From: Bacillus sp. EAC
Lineage (GTDB): Bacteria; Bacillota; Bacilli; Bacillales; Bacillaceae_G
DNA length: 64,000 bases
Direction: 5' to 3'
Assembly: GCF_002156875.1 (NCBI RefSeq)
Contig: NZ_NCSY01000004.1
Coordinates: 496,001 to 560,000, forward strand
Every line of letters starts with the position of its first letter. Position 1 is the first letter of the stretch. The notes under the pieces are model-generated. The model was not told where the DNA came from. It worked only from the letters and a program-made list of their open reading frames with translations, and did not search any database. Positions 53,264 through 63,057 of the stretch are shown in pieces. The position numbers were made by a program, and so were the translations under genes.

Positions 53264-55264
53264 ATGTCAAAAAGCAATTTAATAATAAAAATAGCAGTAC
53301 CAATTGCACTGGCATTATTATTAAGTACTAGTTTGACATATGCTGCATCAATTCATCAAAAGCCAAATTCTGTTTCAAAAACAACATTTTTGGCAAATAA
53401 AGCAGTATACAATGAACTGAATTTTGCTGATAAACAAGATTTCGAAGATGCTCATAAAGGCTTTATTGCACCTTTAAATACTATTCCAATTAGAAATGAG
53501 TTGGGAGATGTAATTTGGGATAATAGCCGATATTCGTTTATTAGAGAAGATAAGACGGCAGCTTGGACTGTTAATCCTAGTTTATGGAGACAAGCTCAAT
53601 TACAAAATACATCTGGTTTATTTAAAGTAGTAGATGGTGTTTATCAAGTTCGAGGTCAAGATTTATCTGTTATGACAATTATAGAAGGGAAAACTGGGGT
53701 AATCGTTTTGGATACACTTTCAACAATTGAAACAGCAAAAGAAGCGATGGAGTTATATTTTGCAAATCGACCTAAACATCCGGTTAGTGCCATTGTAATT
53801 AGTCATAGTCATGCCGATCACTTTGGTGGTATTAAAGGTGTTGCAGGGTTTGCAACAAATCCTGCAACAGTTCCGATTATTGTGCCTGACAGATATTCTG
53901 AAGAGGCACTCAGTGAAAACGTACTTTTGGGTAATATAATGGCTCGGCGAGCAAGCTATCAGTTTGGTAACCTTTTACCTACAAATGAAAAAGGGTTTGT
54001 AACTGCAGGGATCGGACCAGGACTAAGCACTGGAACTTTTAGTTACTTACCACCAACAGTAGAAATAAAGAACCATGTCCAAACAATGGATATTGATGGG
54101 ATTACGTTTAAGTTTTTATTAACTTTAGATACAGAGGCACCTTCAGAAATGCATTACTATATAAAAGAGTATAAAACGTTAGTAGTAGCAGAAAATACTG
54201 GTCATACATTACATAATATATACACATTAAGGGGAGCTAAGACTCGTGATGCATTAAAATGGGTAGTTGCGCTAAATGAAACGATTGATGAGTTTGGAAG
54301 CGAAGATATAGACTCAATGGTTACTTCACATAGCTGGCCATTATGGGGCAAAGATCGCGTGATTGTGCAACTGACAAAACAAAGAGATTTATATAAATAT
54401 ATTCATGATCAAACTATACGTATGGCTAATTTAGGATATACATCTGATCAAATTGCAGATAAGATCAAACTTCCTAAAAGCTTAGCTGCTTATTGGGCTA
54501 ACCGAGGCTATTATGGAAACTTAAAACAAAATGTGAAGGCTGTTTATAATTTCTATTTAGGTAATTTCAGTGGTAATCCATCTGATTTAGATACACTTCC
54601 AGAAGATACTGCAGGTGCAAAATATGTACAGTATATGGGAGGAGCAAAAAAAGTAATTAAACAAGCGAAAGCTGACTATGACAAAGGTCAATATCCCTGG
54701 GTTGCTCAAGTATTAAAACATGTAGTAATGTCTAATCCAAAAAATATAGAAGCTAAAAACTTACTTGACAATGCATACGAACAATTAGGATACCAAGCAG
54801 AATCATCAGTTTGGCGCAACTTCTACTTAACGGGAGCACAGGAGTTAAGAAATGGTGTTGTGAAGGACGATTCAAAACGGTTTAATCCGATGAATATGGA
54901 TATATTATTAAATATGCCAGTTAAAGATTTCTTAAACTTCTTATCAATTAAACTTAATGGCACAAAGGCAGATCATAAAAACCTTACATTCAATGTTTCA
55001 TTATCGGATGTAAAAACGAAATACACGATTCACGTGGGAAATTCAGTTTTAAATTTTAAAGAGGGTTCAATAGCTTCAAATCCAGATGCTTCAATAACTG
55101 TAGATAAAGTAACATTTTATCAAATCGCTCTTGGCCTTACTGATCTTGAACAAACTGTAGCAGGTGGAAAGGTCTCTATTACTGGTAGTAAAGATAAATT
55201 TAAAGAATTATTGTCACTTTTGGATAAGTTTGATCCTTGGACAAATATCGTGACGCCTAAATAG
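53264..55264 (+). CDS. Alkyl sulfatase 2 (SdsA1/BDS1-like), secreted form with intact metal motif
   Basis: 666 aa. Sec signal peptide (1-27, SLTYAA-S). The MBL motif is intact: S-H181-S-H183-A-D185-H186. TEAPSEMHYYI and AENTGHTLHNIYTLRGAKTRD carry the acidic and His metal ligands, followed by TSHSWPLWG. Dimerisation domain (~415-535, NRGYYGNLKQNVKAVYNFYLG) and SCP2-like C-terminus (~565-666). AGAGGAAA upstream. In Pseudomonas SdsA1 the same fold hydrolyses SDS by inversion at the C-O bond. Here it would act outside the cell on alkyl sulfates and yield fatty alcohol for the enzymes encoded at 42203-46741. Confidence 0.92.
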   Translation: MSKSNLIIKIAVPIALALLLSTSLTYAASIHQKPNSVSKTTFLANKAVYNELNFADKQDFEDAHKGFIAPLNTIPIRNELGDVIWDNSRYSFIREDKTAAWTVNPSLWRQAQLQNTSGLFKVVDGVYQVRGQDLSVMTIIEGKTGVIVLDTLSTIETAKEAMELYFANRPKHPVSAIVISHSHADHFGGIKGVAGFATNPATVPIIVPDRYSEEALSENVLLGNIMARRASYQFGNLLPTNEKGFVTAGIGPGLSTGTFSYLPPTVEIKNHVQTMDIDGITFKFLLTLDTEAPSEMHYYIKEYKTLVVAENTGHTLHNIYTLRGAKTRDALKWVVALNETIDEFGSEDIDSMVTSHSWPLWGKDRVIVQLTKQRDLYKYIHDQTIRMANLGYTSDQIADKIKLPKSLAAYWANRGYYGNLKQNVKAVYNFYLGNFSGNPSDLDTLPEDTAGAKYVQYMGGAKKVIKQAKADYDKGQYPWVAQVLKHVVMSNPKNIEAKNLLDNAYEQLGYQAESSVWRNFYLTGAQELRNGVVKDDSKRFNPMNMDILLNMPVKDFLNFLSIKLNGTKADHKNLTFNVSLSDVKTKYTIHVGNSVLNFKEGSIASNPDASITVDKVTFYQIALGLTDLEQTVAGGKVSITGSKDKFKELLSLLDKFDPWTNIVTPK

Positions 55265-55911
55265 AACGATCATTTGATCGAATAATAAAAAGCTCAAACT
55301 CTGTTATCTCAAGGGTTTGAGTTTTTTTCTTTTGGTTATGCCAAAAACTACCTGTTATTTTAGTCAATTATTTTTGTGATTAACGATTCATTATTTTGCG
55401 ATATTATATACGAAAATTAGTAATGCTTATTTTATAAAATTATGTATAATTTTGCCTTTATTTATCACATGAAAAGCAGACAACTTAAATGTTTTTTCGA
55501 CAGGTACTAATGGGGAATTCATCTTCTAATCTATTCTGAAATAATATAAAACTACCTTGAATAGACAATATTATTTTTTTGTTTAACTTTTCCAGTAAAA
55601 TTCCCCCAAGTTTATTAGAGATATATTTTTATTCAAGTTCTACTAAATTCATATTTTTACATATTTTAATGATTTTCGACTTTTAAACACAAAATCTGAC
55701 AGCGGAATCCGAGGATAATTGGTCTTTGCTAAAGGAAATCTGCATGAGTAAACATAAATTTCCCCCAATTTACTGCAAATATAAGCTTAAGTACAATAAG
55801 GATAATAAGTTTAATTATTAAGAAAATTCTTGATAATTTAGTTTGTGACTTGGATATTGATTGAACAAGTGAACTTCACTAATAGATTGTTCAGTCAAGG
55901 GGGGAGGAAAC
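55265..55911. other. 647-bp intergenic region upstream of subtilase 3
   Basis: Holds the terminator at 55288-55328 and two copies of TTCCCCCAA (55601 and 55760) in an otherwise AT-rich stretch. The ribosome site before 55912 is an exceptionally strong AAGGGGGGAGG. No gene seen. Confidence 0.5.
55288..55328 (+). terminator. Terminator after alkyl sulfatase 2
   Basis: AGCTCAAAC / GGTTTGAG(T) stem with loop TCTGTTATCTCAAG and seven T. Near-copy of the hairpin at 50307. Confidence 0.88.
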
Positions 55912-58900
55912 ATGAAACATAGAAAAAGGTTATTGAAAAAAATGTCGTATATGGCGATCTTCGGCCTAGTGATGTCAAATATTAATTTTGTCTTTGCAGA
56001 AGAAAATAGCCAAAATAATCCACGTAATGTAAAAGACCCTGAACCAGAAGCGGGTATAGTTGTTACGAATAGTAAAGGTAGCTTAAATTCGCCGAATTTG
56101 TCCCAAAAAGATCTCGATGCTTTGATTGAGAAAGGTAAAAAAAGTATTGATGCAGCAGCCGATAGGGAAATGAAAAAGAAACTTGCTGATTTGGCGAATT
56201 TATCGAATATAGAAGCTCATAATCCAGATGAAAATGTTTCGGTTATTGTTCAACTCAAAGGTAAAACGGTTTCTGAAATGACTGACGATCAAAATGTAGG
56301 AATTAATCAACTATCTTTAAGTGAAGCGAAGGATAATGTACAAAAGGACATCGAAACGAAAAAAAGCGAGATTATGAACAAACTCTCTGGAGGTAAATCT
56401 AAGAGTATTAGTAAAATAAAATTTAAACATGATTTTGAAAATATATTTAAAGGCTTTAGCGTCGATAATATAAAATTTTCAGATATTGATTATATTAAAT
56501 CATTACCAGATGTACAAGCTGTTACATTACAACAAACTTTTACGCCAGCTGTTAATCAGCAGCACGATTTGACAGGAATTAAAAATCTTTGGGACGGTTC
56601 TTCTTTAGGAAAACCGATTGGGTATAAAGGTGAAGGAATGCTTATCGCGATCGTTGATACGGGCGTTGATTATACGCATGAAGCTTTTCCTGATCCAAAA
56701 GATATGAGTAAAGCAAAAATTAAAAAGGGGAAGTTTAAGCGAGACGATGGTTCAATTTCGCTAAAGGTTGTAGATGGCTATAACTGGGCTGATCAAAACG
56801 ACGATATCATTCCACGAGTAGAAGACCCGAATAATGCAACTAGTTCACACGGAGTGCACGTGGCAGGAATTGCAGCCGGATCGGGCCCAGTGGTTCAAGG
56901 GGTAGCACCAGAAGCACAAATTATTGCAGAAAAAGTGTTCTCTGACCATCAAGCAGGTGCATTAACAGAAGATATCATTAAAGGGATTGACCATGCATCA
57001 GCACTTGGTGCAGACGTCATAAATATGAGTTTAGGGTCATCGTCTTCGTTCGATACAAGAGATGTAAACGACCCATTAGGAATTGCCATCCGAAATGCAA
57101 CAGATGAAGGACATGTAGTCGTAGTTGCTGCAGGAAACGCATCAAATGCATACGCTGACCGCCAAGGCGGTGTGGGACAAAGTATCAAACTAGGTCAAAC
57201 ACCTGATTTAAACAAAATCGGAAATCCAGGTGTGTACCCAGATTCATTCACGGTAGCGGCAGCAAATAATATCGTCTCAAAACATACGTATGAGTTTAAA
57301 GCAGGCGAAGTGAATTTTTCAGGAGAAGGATTAGACGATTGGCACTGGACTCTTGATAAAAACAAAGTCTATTCAATGGTTTCTCTCGGAAAAGATGCCC
57401 AAGGGAACGATCGTCTTGGAGCACCTTCTGACTACGATGGAATCGATGTGACGGGTAAGATAGTTTTAATCAAACGTGGTACGCTTAATTTTGCAGAGAA
57501 AGTTGAAAACGCAAAATTAAAAGGTGCAGCAGGAGTGATTGTCTACAATTCGGATCCAAACAAACCAGCGCCAGATCCACAAGGATTTGGAACAATTCCA
57601 TTTACATTTATTAGTTATGAAGACGGAACAGCACTTCAAGCAGTATTTGATGAACTATCTTGTGGCGGTGGAGGCATCGGCATCGGCATTGGCCCAATGG
57701 ACACATGTGGCGGTGGCGGAATCGATATTGGTCCAATGAGCGCGGAACCTGTTTCAATTGATTTCACGATTGGAAACGAAAAAATTGGTTCAGCGTTTGC
57801 AGAATCAAACCCAGGCCAACCAACTGATTTTACGTCATGGGGAACAACAAGTGATTTATTGTTAAAACCAGAAATCATGGCACCAGGTCATGCGATCGTT
57901 TCGTCGGTTCGTACAGGTGATGCGAATAAGCACAACGGGTACGAAAGTGAAGACGGCACATCGATGGCAGCTCCTTATGTAGCAGGTGCAGTGGCAGACG
58001 TAATGCAAGCACTAATTGCAAAAGGGTACAAACCCGGCACGCGTTCATTTGCCCAGTTAACAAAGAATCTACTAATGAATACGTCAATTCCGGCGAAACG
58101 TGATTTTATCAATGAAAGTAATTCAGCAAATCGTACGGATTATATGACAGAATACCAACCAAGACGACAAGGCGCGGGAATGATTCGTCCAGACTTAGCG
58201 GTCAAATCACCAGTCGTTGTTGCAGGAACAAACGGAACAAGCAGTATTTCGTTAAAAGAGATTGGTCAATCTTCAACTTACACGCTAGTTGTGACGAATC
58301 TGACAAACAATGCGGTGACGTACAAACTAAATGGCACCGTGATGACAGATCTATTAAAGGATGCATCGAAAGCGAATTCAGATAACATTCGTAGTCGTTA
58401 CCTTAACGATGCGAAGTTGTCATTTGATGCAAACAGCATCACGATTCCAGCGAACGGGACAAAGCGCGTAACGGTTAGTTTATCACTTGGTGCGTCTGCT
58501 CTTAAAAATACCTTTATTGAAGGGTATGTGTACCTTGAGCCAACGGATTCAAACCAACCGACGTTAAACGTTCCATATAACGGGTTTTACGGGGATTGGG
58601 ATGAGCCGAGAATCATTGACACAAAAGACACAACGAATGTGTGGAGTAACTCAGGCGGTGGCACACAACTAGCTATCCAAGCTGGCGGTTTGACATTTGG
58701 CTATAGCGAACTGTTTGGTGAGCCAACCACGCCAGCGCAGAAAGCACTTGGTGACAAGTTTTATGTGTATGGTCCAGGTTTCTATCCTGCACCGGCTATC
58801 TCGTTATTACGTGATGCACGAAACTTGAAGATTGATGTAGTGGATAAAGACCACAACGTGGTATCACACCTTGCCAATGACGAATGGCTTGTGAAAGGTG

Positions 58901-61900
58901 ATCCATATAGTGGAGGATTCCCAGCTCAAGTCCAACCAAACTGGGTTTGGTATGGCTATAATCAAGGTATCGATCAACCGGATGGACAGTATTATTTTGC
59001 CATGACAGCGACAGCTGACGGTGAAAACACAAAACCGCAGCCAACAGTTTATCTACCAATGTACAAAGATACAACGGCACCAAAAATGAATTTACTTCGT
59101 TCAAACGACTATGACGAAAAAACGAAGCCAGAAACAACAAATACGAATTCCTATACAGTCCACTGGACGATGGATGATGGTGACGCTGGAAATGTCGACG
59201 GAAGCGTCTACTTGGCGGTAAATGGAAGTGAGCCGTGGACAACTTACCAACAAGATGTCAAACAAAATAGTGATGGTTCATACGAATTAAAGGTTCCTGA
59301 CTTAAACGAAGGACTAAATGCCATTACGATTGCGCCGGTAGATAAATCCGGAAATAAAGGCGAAGAGCATACGGTGATTGTTAAGAAAACAACGAAACAT
59401 GTCTGGATTGATATCAACTCAGCGACACTTGGTAACAACATTCCAAGTCATTACTGGGATGAAAACGGCAAACCAGGTGATGAATTTAGCTTAAACTTTG
59501 GAGCATTTGGTCCAAAAAATAGCGTGAAAAAATTCCAAGCAATCTTATTGAAAGATTATTACGACAACTCGACAATCATTGGTTCACCAGTTGATTTAGA
59601 CGTCAATGAACTCGTGACGGAAACGCCTGCGTATGGTGACTATAGTGAGTACAAGTTCAACGGAAAATTCACAATTCCAACAGACTTACCAAAAGGTGAA
59701 TATTACGTGAAGTTCGTTCCATTAAATGACGGAGATAAATGGGATGATCAAGAAGTTCCTGCAATCGGCATTAAAACGTATGTCGATACAGAAGCTCCTT
59801 CGATTACCGTGAACCCGACGAAAATGAATGCTTATGTTGAACAAGCAGGTGATTCACCAGCTGTAATGATCAATACAACTGTTCAAGATACGGTAGCCAA
59901 TTCAAGAGGATTCAAAGTCGAAGTAGCAGCTGATGGACAAGCGCCAAAAACAATGGGTAGTGTGCCGAATTCGTCAACGGCAAGTAAAGAATTCCGTTAT
60001 CCACTTGTATTGAATAATGGCGTTCATACGATTGAGTTAACCGCAACGGATCGAGTAGGAAATATACGAACGTCAACATTTACTGTCAACGTTCAAAGTG
60101 ACAAAGTAACGGTAACAAATGCCGGAACATCAACAGACGTGTCAATCAAAGTTGCGCCGTTTAAAGATGACACACGTCAACAAGAAATCAAATTGGAATA
60201 TCCCGAGTACAGAGCAGAAGGGTTTGACCCAGCCGTGAGTGGTTACCTGGTTTCCCCTTACGGAAATACGAAAAACTATTCATACAATCCAGATTTAGCC
60301 CCAGTCCTGTTAGTTGGAAATGAACAAAATGTGGCAACTTTGGGGTATGTGCCAAATGCGATTCCATCATGGAATCTACCAATTGGGGATGTGTATAGTT
60401 TTAATAGAGTACCAGTTGGATACCAAGATCCTGGAAGTATCCCACAAGGAGAAAGCGAATTTCCAGTGACGATGATTGACTATTTAGGTCATGAAAAAAC
60501 GATCATGGTGCCTGTTCACAAAAATTCGTATATTCCAAAAGTAAAGTTTGACGAAGGGATTATTGATGATACGGGCACAGCAACGTTCTTTACGTATGAT
60601 TCAACGTTTACCGTAAACGGAAGCGTGACGGCAGTTGGAATGAACTTCTACGCGGAATGGGTCGATTGGAGACGAGGATTTGCGGGAGAAACGAACTTTT
60701 ATAAAAACTTGTTTGATCCAACGTCAGCATGGAGAAATGGTCCATATGATAGTCCAACGGGAGACATCCCAGAGGGTTACAACTATGCACCTGGTGTAAA
60801 ACGATTTAGTATGCCAACGGGCGAGTTAAAACCAGGTCCAAATATGTTTGAAATTGATGGCGGTAGTACGCTCGGTGAAAACCCTGCTGTTTCATTTGTG
60901 GGGAATCATCCAATTGCATTCAATGTTATTGTGTATCGTCTTGGAGCAGCTGAAAATGCGGACCAAGTACTTGCGACAATGGCTGCAGACAAATTGGCTT
61001 GGGATACGATTAAAGGGTCAAACACAGTACAAACAAACGTGTTGAGTCATTTGTCTCTTCCAACTGTAAGTGTTGAAAACAAAGCAGAAATTTCTTGGAG
61101 AAGTAGTGACGAATCCATTATCACACCAGACGGTCAAGTGTACCGACCTGAAGTGGATACAAATGTGACACTTACAGCGATCACAAAAGTTGGTAACGCA
61201 ACAGGTACAAAAACATTCACGGTCACAGTAAAAGCGAGAAACAAGGATGATCGATCTGCAGTCGCAGAAGATGCATCAATCATAACATGGGACATCATTC
61301 GCGGGGCTAATACAAGCGAAACTGATGTGTCACAAGCACTAAACTTACCAACAATTGGTTCGAATGGAACAAAAATTTCGTGGACATCTGATGACACGTC
61401 ACACATTACGAATCAAGGTCGCGTGTACCTCCCATTATTTGACGAAGGCGATGCGCACGTTGAACTCGTAGCAAAAATGACACGAAACAGCCAAACAATC
61501 TACAAAACGTTCAACTTAGTTGTCTTAAAAGACACGAAAAACAGCGACAGAACGAAAGTATTACGTGTGTATCAAGGATTAACAAACGATAAGTTACTAG
61601 GTGAAAATGAAACGGACATGGATGTGACAAAAGATTTAACATTCCCAACCACATTTGGCCCAGACAATGTGCCGATCGAATGGGAATCAGAAGCACCAAG
61701 CGTGATCGCAAATGATGGAAAAGTCACAAGACCGGCACAAAACCAGTACATTCGAGTGGTTGCTTATTTCAAATTAGGCGAAGCACGTATGGCAAAAGAA
61801 TTTTATTTCTTTGTAAGAAGTCAAGATACAAATGATGAACCAGCTGTTTTGGCAGCAAAATCTTCAATCGTTTGGAATCTGATTAAGGGCAACAATTCAG

Positions 61901-62616
61901 ATCAAAATTCTGTCACATCTAATTTGAATTTACCAACAAAAGGTACTAACGATACTACGATTAGTTGGTCTTCAAGTGATGCTTCTGTTATTAAAGGAGA
62001 TGGTACAGTAATTCCTCCTTATTTTGAGGATGGTGATCGTCCAATTACTTTAACCGCGACAATTACTAAAGGAAAAGCGATTACGACAAAAGAATTTGCT
62101 CTGACGGTTATAAAAAGAGAACATATCGAAACAACTGTTAATAGAATTGATGACAATGACACAACAATTTCTGGTACTGCGCAACAAGATGCAAATATTA
62201 TCGTAAAAGATAAATTTGGTATTGTCGCATCAGGAAAAGTAAATTCGGAAGGTAAATTCGAAATTGAAATTAGTCCACAAAAAGCAGGCACTACATTAAC
62301 AATAGAAGTAAAAGGTATGACAGGATTCCAAAAAACATTATTAACAATTGTTTTAGATCGTACACCTCCAAGTGCACCAATAATTGATTTAATTGATAAT
62401 AATGATAATTTTGTAACTGGTAAAACAGAAGCTAACGCAACTATCATAATTAAAATTCAAGACAACGTAATAGCAACTGAACAAGCAGACTCAAAAGGAT
62501 CATTCAAAATTAAAATTGGTAAGCAAAAAGCCGGAACTGTCCTGACTGTATATTCCAAAGATAGTGCAGGGAACCAGAGTTCTGCAACTAAAGTAACAGT
62601 GTTGACTAAAAAATAA
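55912..62616 (+). CDS. Giant secreted subtilase 3 with repeated Ig-like domains
   Basis: 2234 aa. Signal peptide (1-29, FVFA-E), prodomain with an I9-like part (~100-205), S8 domain with Asp249 (IVDTGVDYTH), His313 (SHGVHVAGI) and Ser684 (DGTSMAAPYVAG), PA insert (~480-640). Then Fn3-like and beta domains, four ~90-residue atrophied bacterial-Ig-type repeats (from ~1683 to ~2068; cores WDTIKGSN, WDIIRGAN, GLTNDKLLGENETD-type, WNLIKGNN) and two Big-type domains at the end (~2072-2234). An odd Gly/Cys-rich piece (~583-610, CGGGGIGIGIGPM and CGGGGIDIGPM) interrupts the PA region. The middle (about 56640-61820) uses GC-richer codons than both ends. No anchor motif. Confidence 0.92.
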   Translation: MKHRKRLLKKMSYMAIFGLVMSNINFVFAEENSQNNPRNVKDPEPEAGIVVTNSKGSLNSPNLSQKDLDALIEKGKKSIDAAADREMKKKLADLANLSNIEAHNPDENVSVIVQLKGKTVSEMTDDQNVGINQLSLSEAKDNVQKDIETKKSEIMNKLSGGKSKSISKIKFKHDFENIFKGFSVDNIKFSDIDYIKSLPDVQAVTLQQTFTPAVNQQHDLTGIKNLWDGSSLGKPIGYKGEGMLIAIVDTGVDYTHEAFPDPKDMSKAKIKKGKFKRDDGSISLKVVDGYNWADQNDDIIPRVEDPNNATSSHGVHVAGIAAGSGPVVQGVAPEAQIIAEKVFSDHQAGALTEDIIKGIDHASALGADVINMSLGSSSSFDTRDVNDPLGIAIRNATDEGHVVVVAAGNASNAYADRQGGVGQSIKLGQTPDLNKIGNPGVYPDSFTVAAANNIVSKHTYEFKAGEVNFSGEGLDDWHWTLDKNKVYSMVSLGKDAQGNDRLGAPSDYDGIDVTGKIVLIKRGTLNFAEKVENAKLKGAAGVIVYNSDPNKPAPDPQGFGTIPFTFISYEDGTALQAVFDELSCGGGGIGIGIGPMDTCGGGGIDIGPMSAEPVSIDFTIGNEKIGSAFAESNPGQPTDFTSWGTTSDLLLKPEIMAPGHAIVSSVRTGDANKHNGYESEDGTSMAAPYVAGAVADVMQALIAKGYKPGTRSFAQLTKNLLMNTSIPAKRDFINESNSANRTDYMTEYQPRRQGAGMIRPDLAVKSPVVVAGTNGTSSISLKEIGQSSTYTLVVTNLTNNAVTYKLNGTVMTDLLKDASKANSDNIRSRYLNDAKLSFDANSITIPANGTKRVTVSLSLGASALKNTFIEGYVYLEPTDSNQPTLNVPYNGFYGDWDEPRIIDTKDTTNVWSNSGGGTQLAIQAGGLTFGYSELFGEPTTPAQKALGDKFYVYGPGFYPAPAISLLRDARNLKIDVVDKDHNVVSHLANDEWLVKGDPYSGGFPAQVQPNWVWYGYNQGIDQPDGQYYFAMTATADGENTKPQPTVYLPMYKDTTAPKMNLLRSNDYDEKTKPETTNTNSYTVHWTMDDGDAGNVDGSVYLAVNGSEPWTTYQQDVKQNSDGSYELKVPDLNEGLNAITIAPVDKSGNKGEEHTVIVKKTTKHVWIDINSATLGNNIPSHYWDENGKPGDEFSLNFGAFGPKNSVKKFQAILLKDYYDNSTIIGSPVDLDVNELVTETPAYGDYSEYKFNGKFTIPTDLPKGEYYVKFVPLNDGDKWDDQEVPAIGIKTYVDTEAPSITVNPTKMNAYVEQAGDSPAVMINTTVQDTVANSRGFKVEVAADGQAPKTMGSVPNSSTASKEFRYPLVLNNGVHTIELTATDRVGNIRTSTFTVNVQSDKVTVTNAGTSTDVSIKVAPFKDDTRQQEIKLEYPEYRAEGFDPAVSGYLVSPYGNTKNYSYNPDLAPVLLVGNEQNVATLGYVPNAIPSWNLPIGDVYSFNRVPVGYQDPGSIPQGESEFPVTMIDYLGHEKTIMVPVHKNSYIPKVKFDEGIIDDTGTATFFTYDSTFTVNGSVTAVGMNFYAEWVDWRRGFAGETNFYKNLFDPTSAWRNGPYDSPTGDIPEGYNYAPGVKRFSMPTGELKPGPNMFEIDGGSTLGENPAVSFVGNHPIAFNVIVYRLGAAENADQVLATMAADKLAWDTIKGSNTVQTNVLSHLSLPTVSVENKAEISWRSSDESIITPDGQVYRPEVDTNVTLTAITKVGNATGTKTFTVTVKARNKDDRSAVAEDASIITWDIIRGANTSETDVSQALNLPTIGSNGTKISWTSDDTSHITNQGRVYLPLFDEGDAHVELVAKMTRNSQTIYKTFNLVVLKDTKNSDRTKVLRVYQGLTNDKLLGENETDMDVTKDLTFPTTFGPDNVPIEWESEAPSVIANDGKVTRPAQNQYIRVVAYFKLGEARMAKEFYFFVRSQDTNDEPAVLAAKSSIVWNLIKGNNSDQNSVTSNLNLPTKGTNDTTISWSSSDASVIKGDGTVIPPYFEDGDRPITLTATITKGKAITTKEFALTVIKREHIETTVNRIDDNDTTISGTAQQDANIIVKDKFGIVASGKVNSEGKFEIEISPQKAGTTLTIEVKGMTGFQKTLLTIVLDRTPPSAPIIDLIDNNDNFVTGKTEANATIIIKIQDNVIATEQADSKGSFKIKIGKQKAGTVLTVYSKDSAGNQSSATKVTVLTKK

Positions 62617-63057
62617 GTAAAGTATTTAAATTTATTAAAAAAAGAAGATGTCTCAAATGATCGAGTTACTCCTTCATTTGGGACATCTTTTTCGTTTTAT
62701 CTATTAATCAAGTTAAATTTGAATAATTTCTATTTAGACTAAACAACTTTTCAACAGTTTAAGATTGTAAGTTTCTTTTTCGTTACTAAATAGGAAACTT
62801 ACAAAAAATTATTTTGTAGTAAGTATGATTAGTCCATTAATCCAGTATTGACAACCTCTAATATAAACATGTCTAAATCATTTCTATTAAACATATATTG
62901 AAATACCTCAATTTTAGAAAAAATCTTTTCCCTTAAAAAAAAGTAAAAATTATGAACAAATAATCAAACATGAAAACAGATTTTCGCGAAGAAAATGAAA
63001 GAATACTAGTTAGAAAAACTTGGTGTCTTATTCAAATACAATAAGGAGGAAATTGGT
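62617..63057. other. Intergenic region before the nitrilase gene
   Basis: 441 bp. It contains the subtilase 3 terminator and a second hairpin at 62766-62803 (TGTAAGTTTC / GAAACTTACA, 18-nt loop) that is followed by A, not T, and so is not a terminator on the + strand. No gene. Confidence 0.45.
62645..62692 (+). terminator. Terminator after subtilase 3
   Basis: AAGATGTCTCAAATGA pairs with TCATTTGGGACATCTT (one G-T wobble), followed by TTT. Confidence 0.88.

Noticed and set aside
58796-59242. 148-codon open frame on the minus strand inside subtilase 3
   Set aside because: Antisense to a clear coding region; His/Ser/Leu-rich, low-complexity translation and no ribosome binding site. A shadow caused by codon bias.
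60960-62115. Row of ~270-bp repeats that could suggest a repeat array
   Set aside because: They are divergent coding repeats of Ig-like domains in one open frame, not CRISPR or satellite DNA.
62019-62447. 142-codon minus-strand frame at the end of subtilase 3
   Set aside because: Antisense to conserved Ig/Big repeats; no start signals.
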